From contig JASLSL010000350.1 in the NCBI GenBank assembly GCA_030743445.1, positions 1 to 12,984 on the forward strand: a DNA stretch of 12,984 nucleotides. Reading direction: 5' to 3'. The stretch is from Alphaproteobacteria bacterium. Its GTDB lineage: Bacteria; Pseudomonadota; Alphaproteobacteria; UBA8366. Shown one piece after another: positions 8,405-12,984 of this stretch; within the stretch, counting starts at the first letter, position 1, and every line of letters begins with the position of its first letter. The position numbers were made by a program, and so were the translations under genes. The notes under the pieces were generated by a model that saw only the letters and a program-made list of their open reading frames with translations, searched no databases and was not told the DNA's origin.

Positions 8405-8791
8405 CTAACACTTGCCTGCATACTGGGCATGCACGTCGCACCGCTTTCGGCCGGGCAGGGTGCAGGTGCCTTGCTCCGGCCTGCCCGCCACGGCGGCGGC
8501 GGTTACCCGGTAGTCGCCGCCCCTGATCCCGCAATGGCGCGCCGCATCGGTGACGTAGCCCGCGACGCGCACGCCGCCCTTCGGACAGTGGCCGCGGAAC
8601 AGCGCCCATTCCTCGCACTGGCGGTTGTCCTGGAAAAGACAGACGCCAACCTCTCCGCCCGCCGCGCCGCGTTCGACGATCAGCCGCCCGCCGACCTTGG
8701 CGCAATTCACCGAGGCCGGGTTGGCGAGCTGCGGCGACGGCTTCGCGCAGGCGGCAAGCGCGAGGATAAACAGCACGACGGCCATTCTCAT
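8405..8791 (-). CDS. DUF333-type cysteine-rich lipoprotein
   Basis: A 128-residue predicted lipoprotein: a short MRMAVVLFILALAAC signal with the lipobox LAAC (Cys15), then two related cysteine-containing halves. The first reads NPASVNCAKVGGRL ... GGEVGVCLFQDNRQCEEW and ends in FRGHC, the hallmark of the DUF333 family (putative hemolysin, YoaF-like). The second, CGIRGGDYRVT ... GTCTLPGRKRCDVHAQYAGKC, is a diverged second unit. The mature protein has eight further cysteines, fitting disulfides in the periplasm. An in-frame ATG at 8809 (MPYLLAMRM...) is an alternative start; neither has a good ribosome binding site. The reading frame is open for about 1.7 kb further upstream, but that part is antisense to the reductase gene and not real. 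Function is unknown; the name hemolysin is historical. Confidence 0.8.
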   Translation of the reverse strand: MRMAVVLFILALAACAKPSPQLANPASVNCAKVGGRLIVERGAAGGEVGVCLFQDNRQCEEWALFRGHCPKGGVRVAGYVTDAARHCGIRGGDYRVTAAAVAGRPEQGTCTLPGRKRCDVHAQYAGKC

Positions 8792-8872
8792 CGCCAAGAG
8801 ATACGGCATCGCCGGCCTAGCGCACAAGCCGGCTGGCCGACGCGGCGCCCAACCGACTAGGATGCGGTCGAT

Positions 8873-9916
8873 ATGAATGCGAGAGAGAGTCCGATCCTGG
8901 TCTGGGGCGCGGGGGCCATCGGCGGCACGGTCGGCGCCTATCTGGTGCGCGCCGGCCATCGGGTCGACTTCGTCGACGTGGATAGCAAGCACGTGGCGGC
9001 GATCCGCGACACGGGTCTGCACATCCACGGGCCGGTCGACGAGTTCACGGTCGAGGCGTCCGCGGTGACGCCGGCGGGATTGGAGGGCTTGTACGATCTC
9101 GTCTTCCTCGCGGTGAAGGCGCACCACACCGAGACCGCCGCCCGCCAGCTCGCATCGCACCTGGCGGAAGACGGCGCCGTGGTCTCGCTGCAGAACGGGC
9201 TGAACGAGCTGGTTATCTCGGAGATCGTTGGACGCGAGCGCACCATCGGTGCCTTCATAAATTTCGGCGCCGACGTGCACGGACCGGGCCATATCCTCTA
9301 CGCCAACCGCGGGCCGGTGGTGGTCGGCGAGCTCCATGGGACGATGAGCGAGCGTGCCACCCGCATCCACCGGCGGCTCCAGGACTTCGAGCCCGACGCG
9401 GTGCTCAGCGACAACATCTGGGGCTATCTCTGGGGCAAGCTCGGCTATGGCGCGTTGCTCAAGGCCTCGGCCCTGACCGATGCGCCGATCGCGGACTATA
9501 TCGCCGCACCCGACTATCGCGGCCTGCACATTGCGCTGGCCCGAGAGATGATGCTTGTCGCCACGGCCGAGGGCGTCACCCCGTTGGGCTTCAGCGGATT
9601 CGACCCCGAGGCGTTCCTCGCCGCAACCGACCATCGGCGGCTCGATGCGGCACTCGCCGGGATGGCGGCCTACAACCGGGCCTCGCCGAAATCGCACAGC
9701 GGCATTTGGCGCGACCTCAGCGTTCGCAAGCGCAAGACCGACGTCGCGGCGCAGCTCGCCCCGGCGGTCGCGGCGGCCATGCGCCACGGCATCGCGGTGC
9801 CGCTGACCGAAAAGCTGATCGAGCTGATCGCCGAGATCGAGGACGGCAAGCGGGGCCACGGCTGGTCGACCGCCGACGTGCTGAAGGCGGCGATGCCCGT
9901 CGTCGAAAAGGTTTAG
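8873..9916 (+). CDS. Ketopantoate reductase (PanE/ApbA) family protein
   Basis: A 347-residue NAD(P)H-dependent reductase of the 2-dehydropantoate 2-reductase family. The N-terminal Rossmann domain carries GAGAIGG (12-18) and SLQNGLNE (Asn108); the C-terminal helical domain carries WGKLGYGALLKASAL with Lys189 in the place of the catalytic Lys176 of E. coli PanE. By alignment from memory, PanE Asn180 and Asn184 are Gly193 and Lys197 here, and the catalytic Glu256 is Asp290. A true pantoate-making role is therefore doubtful; reduction of another 2-keto acid is more likely. AGGA ends ten bases before the ATG. It begins a compact plus-strand unit, followed after 16 bases by the deacetylase-family gene, and is divergent from the DUF333 lipoprotein across 81 bases. 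Confidence 0.88.
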   Translation: MNARESPILVWGAGAIGGTVGAYLVRAGHRVDFVDVDSKHVAAIRDTGLHIHGPVDEFTVEASAVTPAGLEGLYDLVFLAVKAHHTETAARQLASHLAEDGAVVSLQNGLNELVISEIVGRERTIGAFINFGADVHGPGHILYANRGPVVVGELHGTMSERATRIHRRLQDFEPDAVLSDNIWGYLWGKLGYGALLKASALTDAPIADYIAAPDYRGLHIALAREMMLVATAEGVTPLGFSGFDPEAFLAATDHRRLDAALAGMAAYNRASPKSHSGIWRDLSVRKRKTDVAAQLAPAVAAAMRHGIAVPLTEKLIELIAEIEDGKRGHGWSTADVLKAAMPVVEKV

Positions 9917-9932
9917 GAGAGGGAGCAGCGGC

Positions 9933-10862
9933 ATGGCGAAGGGAGATGTACCGACCCAGGCCGAAGGCGAGGTGCCGCCCTGGCGGTGGCCCGAGGAGCA
10001 ATGGCGCGCGATCGTCGACAAGGTGCGCGCTGGGCGCTCGCTGAAGCCGGCCGAGTGGAAGGACGGCGCCCGTGTCGCGGTCGCGCTCTCGTTCGATTCC
10101 GACCATGAGTCGAGCACCCTGCGCTGGGGCCAAAGGTCGCCGGGCAAGCTGTCGCAAGGCGAGTACGCCAGCCGCGTCGGGGTGCCGCGGATCCGCAAAC
10201 TGCTCGCGCGCCACGACATCAAGGCCAGCTTCTTCGTCCCCGCGGTGGTCGCCAAGCTGCATCCGGAGGAGCAGCGCGCGCTCGCCGAGGACGGCCACGA
10301 GATCGCCATCCACGGCTGGATCCACGAGCGCAACAGCGAGCTCACGGCGGAGGAAGAGCGCGACCTGCAGATGCGCGCGGCCGACACGCTGGAGGAGATC
10401 GCGGGCGTGCGGCCCGTCGGCCTGCGCACGCCCTCCTGGGACTTCACCGAGCACACGGTGGCGATCACCCGCGAGATGGGGCTGCTCTACGATTCAAGCC
10501 TGATGGGCGACGACGACCCCTATGAGATTTTGGAGGACGGCGAGCCCACGGGTCTGGTCGAGCTGCCGGTCGAGTGGGTCAAGGACGACGCGGTCTATTT
10601 CAACATGGACCGGTTCTCGGCACTCCGGCCCTACGCCGCGCCCTCGGCGGTGCTGGAGGTCTTCAAGTCGGAGTTCGACGGCGCCTACCAGGAACAGGGG
10701 TTGTTTCTGCTGACCATGCACCCGCACTACATCGGCCACCGCTCGCGCATGGCGTTGCTGGAGGAGTTGGTCCAGTACATCAAGTCGCACAAGGGGGTGT
10801 GGTTCGCGACCCATGCCGAGATCGCGCGGTACTGCCTCGATAACTGCAAGGACGACGGGTAA
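9933..10862 (+). CDS. Polysaccharide deacetylase (NodB/CE4) family protein
   Basis: A 309-residue cytoplasmic protein of the NodB-homology fold. Motif 1 is SFDSDHES (Asp55, Asp57), motif 2 is HGWIH (His127, His131) giving the metal site, motif 3 is RTPSWDF (165-171), and TMHPHYIGHR (261-270) carries the late catalytic His. There is no signal peptide or membrane segment. This intracellular branch is closer to PuuE-like allantoinases and similar amide hydrolases than to secreted chitin or peptidoglycan deacetylases, so a small-molecule amide substrate is a fair guess. GGAGAGGGAG precedes the ATG. It lies between the reductase-family gene (16 bases) and the ParB-like gene (13 bases), which supports one operon. 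Confidence 0.9.
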   Translation: MAKGDVPTQAEGEVPPWRWPEEQWRAIVDKVRAGRSLKPAEWKDGARVAVALSFDSDHESSTLRWGQRSPGKLSQGEYASRVGVPRIRKLLARHDIKASFFVPAVVAKLHPEEQRALAEDGHEIAIHGWIHERNSELTAEEERDLQMRAADTLEEIAGVRPVGLRTPSWDFTEHTVAITREMGLLYDSSLMGDDDPYEILEDGEPTGLVELPVEWVKDDAVYFNMDRFSALRPYAAPSAVLEVFKSEFDGAYQEQGLFLLTMHPHYIGHRSRMALLEELVQYIKSHKGVWFATHAEIARYCLDNCKDDG

Positions 10863-10875
10863 GGGGAGGCGGCAC

Positions 10876-11127
10876 ATGTTGATGGAAGACGAAGTTTTTC
10901 AAATCGCTGATATCTATGTGCCGGCCGCGAAGCGCAAGACGCTCGACCCCAAGATCGTGGATGAAATCGCCGAGAGCATGTTGGAGGAAGGTCAACGCAC
11001 GCCGATCCAGGTCCGCCAAGACGGCGAGCGCTATGTCCTGATTGAAGGCCTGCATCGGCTGGAGGCGTGCAAGGCGCTCGGCGAAGAGACGATCGTCGGC
11101 CTATTGGTTCAGGCTCGGCGGAAGTAG
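10876..11127 (+). CDS. Small stand-alone ParB N-terminal-domain protein
   Basis: An 83-residue protein that is almost only a ParB/Srx-type N-terminal domain. A short strand (FQIADIYVPAAKRK) leads to DPKIVDEIAESMLEEGQRTPIQV (24-46), the classic 'search for partner values' segment. GERYVLIEGLHRLEACKALG (50-69) then corresponds to the box with the GxxR motif (Gly58, Arg61) that binds nucleotide in ParB. The helix-turn-helix and dimerisation domains of real ParB are absent. The ATG at 10876 is chosen because GGGGAGG (10863-10869) lies six bases upstream; the frame extends back to 10813 only over the previous gene. It follows the deacetylase-family gene by 13 bases. Possible roles are nucleotide-dependent regulation or a small nuclease/kinase-like activity; none can be shown. 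Confidence 0.82.
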   Translation: MLMEDEVFQIADIYVPAAKRKTLDPKIVDEIAESMLEEGQRTPIQVRQDGERYVLIEGLHRLEACKALGEETIVGLLVQARRK

Positions 11128-11140
11128 GCCACGCCGCGTC

Positions 11141-11223
11141 CGTCATCCCGGCTCTCTCTCGCTTCGCTCGCTCGGCCGGAATGATGATTTGGGGGCGCCA
11201 GCCGGAATGGCGTGAAGCCGTCA
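11141..11223. repeat. Palindromic intergenic repeat (second type)
   Basis: An imperfect inverted repeat, CGTCATCCCGGC (11141-11152) against GCCGGAATGATG (11175-11186), 10 of 12 pairs, encloses a CT-rich core with GCTTCGCTCGC. A second GCCGGAATG follows at 11201, with GCCGTCATC at the end. It lies between the convergent ParB-like and isocitrate/isopropylmalate dehydrogenase-like genes. The form is like the REP-type 'CGTCATTCCGGC' repeats common in GC-rich proteobacteria. It may serve as a bidirectional transcription end; no T run is present. Confidence 0.6.
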
Positions 11224-12285
11224 TCAACCCGCGAGCCGCGCCACCAGTTCCGTGCCGAACGCCGTGGTGCCGAGCGGGCCGCCGAGGTCCTTGGTCCGGC
11301 CTTTCTCGTCGGCCAGTTGATCGTCGATCGCGGCCTCCAGCGTCTTCGCCGCCTCGATGTACTCCCTGCGCCCGTGGCGGTCGCCGAGCCAGGTCAGCAG
11401 CATGGCGAGCGAGAGTGCGATGGCGGTCGGGTTGGCGAGGTCCTGGCCGGTGATGTCCGGGGCCGAGCCGTGCACCGCCTGGGCGATCGCGTGGTCGTCG
11501 CCGGCGTTGACCGAGCCGCCGAGGCCGAGCCCGCCGGCGAGTTCGTTGGCGAGGTCGGAGAGGATGTCGCCGTACATGTTGGAGGTGACGACCACGTCAA
11601 AGGCCTCGGGCGTCCTGACCAGCAGCGCCGTCATCGCGTCGATGATCACGTCGTCGACCTCGACTTGCCCATAATTCTTCGCGACCTCGCGCACCGTGTC
11701 GTGGAACAGGCCGTCAGAGAGCTGCAGCACGTTCTTCTTGGTGACGATGGTGACCTTCCGGCGCCGCTGCATGGCGAGGCGGCAGGCGGTCTCGCCGATC
11801 CGCTGGCAGGCCTGCCGAGTGATCTTGCGCACCGCCGTGGCCACATCCTCGGTGATCATGAACTCGCCCGAGCCCTGGAACATGCTGCGGTCGGCGTAGA
11901 AGCCCTCGGTGTTCTCGCGCGCGATCACCAGGTCCATGCTCTTCACCGCGGCCGGCACGCCGGGTCGGGTCCGCGCCGGGCGGATATTGGCGTAGAGATC
12001 GAGCTCCTTGCGGATCACGCCGGAGGGGCTACGTCCGCCCTCCTCGATCGGCGGGTAGGCGAGCGAGTGCACCGGGCCCATGATCACGCCGTCGGAGTCG
12101 CGCGCGGCCTCGATCGAGGAGTCCGGCAGCGTGTTGCCATCGGTTGCGAGGCTGGCGAGCCCGATCGGCTGTTCCGCCAACTCGACGTCGAGCTTGAACC
12201 GCGCATCGAGCGCCTCCAGCGCCGCGACCGCGACCGGCACGATTTCGAGGCCGATGCCGTCGCCCGGCCAGACTAGGAATTTCAT
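11224..12285 (-). CDS. Isocitrate/isopropylmalate dehydrogenase family protein
   Basis: A 353-residue beta-decarboxylating dehydrogenase. Family marks in order: PGDGIGLEI (7-15), RKELDLYANIRPAR (92-105) with the substrate-binding arginines, ARENTEGFYADR (122-133) with Arg123 and Tyr130, VTKKNVLQLSDGLF with the catalytic Lys183/184, IIDAMTA (Asp216), SNMYGDILSDLANEL (Asp240, Asp244) for the metal, and HGSAPDITG (272-280) for NAD binding. The enzyme oxidises and decarboxylates a malate-like 2-hydroxy acid. The NTEGFY loop points away from classic LeuB and toward isocitrate-, homoisocitrate- or tartrate-type enzymes, but the substrate loop does not decide it. No leuCD genes are adjacent. AGGGA precedes the ATG. 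It lies 28 bases after the lipoprotein gene on the same strand. Confidence 0.92.
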   Translation of the reverse strand: MKFLVWPGDGIGLEIVPVAVAALEALDARFKLDVELAEQPIGLASLATDGNTLPDSSIEAARDSDGVIMGPVHSLAYPPIEEGGRSPSGVIRKELDLYANIRPARTRPGVPAAVKSMDLVIARENTEGFYADRSMFQGSGEFMITEDVATAVRKITRQACQRIGETACRLAMQRRRKVTIVTKKNVLQLSDGLFHDTVREVAKNYGQVEVDDVIIDAMTALLVRTPEAFDVVVTSNMYGDILSDLANELAGGLGLGGSVNAGDDHAIAQAVHGSAPDITGQDLANPTAIALSLAMLLTWLGDRHGRREYIEAAKTLEAAIDDQLADEKGRTKDLGGPLGTTAFGTELVARLAG

Positions 12286-12313
12286 TCTCGATCCCTATGA
12301 ATTGTTAGTTGAC

Positions 12314-12802
12314 TTAACCTTGTACGCGCCAGCTTCCGTCTTCCTTGCGGCAGACGCGCCGGGCGCTGGCCCGGGTCGTGGCGCCCGCCTTCAGGGTCGC
12401 GGCGAGGTCGCGGCAGACTTGGCCGGACTCCCGTATGTCGACCAAGCCGACCGGCGTCACCTCGCCGGACGTGCCGGTGTCCGGGTTGCGCCACGGCACC
12501 GGCTCGCTGACCGGGCCGGTTGCCGCCTTTTGCATGGCGCCGAAAAACCGCGCCACGTCGCCTTGCTCGATCAGGGTGCCGAGGCCCCAGCCGCCGGCGG
12601 CGCCGATCGCCGCCCCGGCCCCGATCGCCGCTGCACCGCCGGCAAGCTCCGCACCCGCGATGCCGCCGCCGAACAGCCCCAGGAACGCGAGCCGGGCCTC
12701 CATCTGGTGTTTTTCCAGATACTCGTTCAGCTCGTTGAGGCTCTCGCACCCGCCGAGGGCGAGGGTCAGGGCGAGAATTGCGGCTTTGGTTCTCGATTCC
12801 AT
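12314..12802 (-). CDS. Glycine-zipper lipoprotein, 17-kDa surface antigen-like
   Basis: A 162-residue predicted outer-membrane lipoprotein: signal MESRTKAAILALTLALGGC with the lipobox ending at Cys19, a helical ELNEYLEKHQMEARL segment, a glycine/alanine zipper (about 43-76, with GGGIAGAELAGGAAAIGAG) that would pack in a membrane, and a C-terminal domain with PWRNPDTGTSGEVTPV ... CRDLAATLKAG ... RRVCRKEDGSWRVQ. This last pattern (W-x-NP-x-TG-xSG-xVTPV, then CR ... C-xx-DGSW) is the ending of the Rickettsia 17-kDa antigen-like family. Either 12802 or the in-frame ATG at 12814 could be the start; neither has a strong ribosome binding site, and 12802 gives the cleaner signal peptide. It heads a two-gene minus-strand unit with the dehydrogenase-family gene. 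Confidence 0.85.
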   Translation of the reverse strand: MESRTKAAILALTLALGGCESLNELNEYLEKHQMEARLAFLGLFGGGIAGAELAGGAAAIGAGAAIGAAGGWGLGTLIEQGDVARFFGAMQKAATGPVSEPVPWRNPDTGTSGEVTPVGLVDIRESGQVCRDLAATLKAGATTRASARRVCRKEDGSWRVQG

Positions 12803-12854
12803 GGGCCCAAGCATAGGGCGCGCGCCGCCCGCCCGGCAAGTTGGGAGGAATTAC

Positions 12855-12984
12855 CCCCTCACCCTCCCACTTCGTGGGACCCTCCCTCTCCCGCGGAGGG
12901 GAGAGGGATTAATGGCGAGCCTGGATGGAACAACCCTCTCCCCTGGCGGGAGAGGGTGGCGAGCGAATGCGAGCGGGTGAGGGG
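12855..12984. repeat. Palindromic intergenic element, copy B (inverted relative to copy A)
   Basis: The ends are CCCCTCACCC (12855-12864) and GGGTGAGGGG (12975-12984, at the window edge). Three hairpins follow the same order as copy A read on the other strand: TCCCAC/GTGGGA (12865-12870 with 12874-12879), TCCCTCTCCC/GGGAGAGGGA (12883-12892 with 12899-12908), and CCCTCTCCC/GGGAGAGGG (12934-12942 with 12948-12956). Then comes the block GGCGAGCGAATGCGAGC shared with copy A. The stretch 12948-12983 is the exact complement of 7287-7322. It lies upstream of the minus-strand lipoprotein gene. The element may continue past the window. Confidence 0.85.

Noticed and set aside
8873..9916. Assigning the symbol panE
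   Set aside because: The active-site asparagines of PanE are not conserved and the neighbours are not pantothenate genes.
8792..10468. Upstream extension of the DUF333 lipoprotein frame to 687 codons
   Set aside because: The extension is antisense to the reductase and deacetylase genes and would remove the lipoprotein signal from the N-terminus; only the last 128 codons look like protein.
10876..11127. Chromosome partitioning locus or origin of replication
   Set aside because: No parA, no HTH domain and no parS-like palindrome were seen; only the N-terminal ParB domain is present.
11224..12285. Assigning leuB (3-isopropylmalate dehydrogenase)
   Set aside because: The substrate loop does not fit the LeuB pattern, the NTEGFY motif fits isocitrate/tartrate-type relatives better, and no leuC or leuD is adjacent.

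Overview
The window looks like a piece of a high-GC alphaproteobacterial chromosome, probably of a Rhodospirillales-like lineage. This is inferred from strong GC bias at third codon positions, alphaproteobacterial-type protein families, a perfect CtrA-type box (TTAA-N7-TTAA), and GC-rich palindromic intergenic repeats. There is no rRNA, tRNA, CRISPR array, transposase or phage gene. Most genes are small-molecule metabolism enzymes of broad families whose substrates cannot be read from sequence.

Layout, left to right. (1) 1-1250: the start of an FAD-linked oxidase (minus, cut by the window edge), divergent from an ornithine cyclodeaminase/mu-crystallin family gene. (2) 1251-3543: a 343-base gap holding a decayed SnoaL-like gene tail and a CtrA-type box, then a two-TM chemoreceptor with a c-type heme motif (CVNCH) in its Tll0287-like sensor domain, closed by a strong rho-independent terminator. 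(3) 3544-4740 (minus): an intact SnoaL-like protein and a haloacid-dehalogenase-like hydrolase, probably co-transcribed. The last 56 bases of the decayed SnoaL copy are identical to the intact gene, so the chemoreceptor sits between two direct repeats. (4) 4741-7265: a leader with a possible promoter and a stable hairpin, then a 780-residue molybdopterin-binding large subunit of the xanthine dehydrogenase/CoxL (form II) type, with no small or medium subunit next to it. (5) 7266-8791: a 148-base palindromic element, then (minus) a metallo-beta-lactamase-fold hydrolase and, upstream of it, a cysteine-rich DUF333-type lipoprotein. (6) 8873-11127 (plus): a tight three-gene unit of a ketopantoate-reductase-family protein, a polysaccharide-deacetylase-family protein and a tiny stand-alone ParB N-terminal-domain protein. 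(7) 11128-12984: a second type of palindromic repeat, then (minus) an isocitrate/isopropylmalate dehydrogenase family enzyme and, upstream of it, a glycine-zipper 17-kDa-antigen-like lipoprotein, and finally an inverted second copy of the element seen at 7287.

The most notable points are: the heme-type chemoreceptor under a CtrA-type box and bounded by a duplicated gene end; the two copies of a three-hairpin repeat whose stems are kept while the loops vary; the stand-alone ParB-N protein in a metabolic operon; and the orphan CoxL-like subunit. No multi-gene system of clearly new type was recognised.
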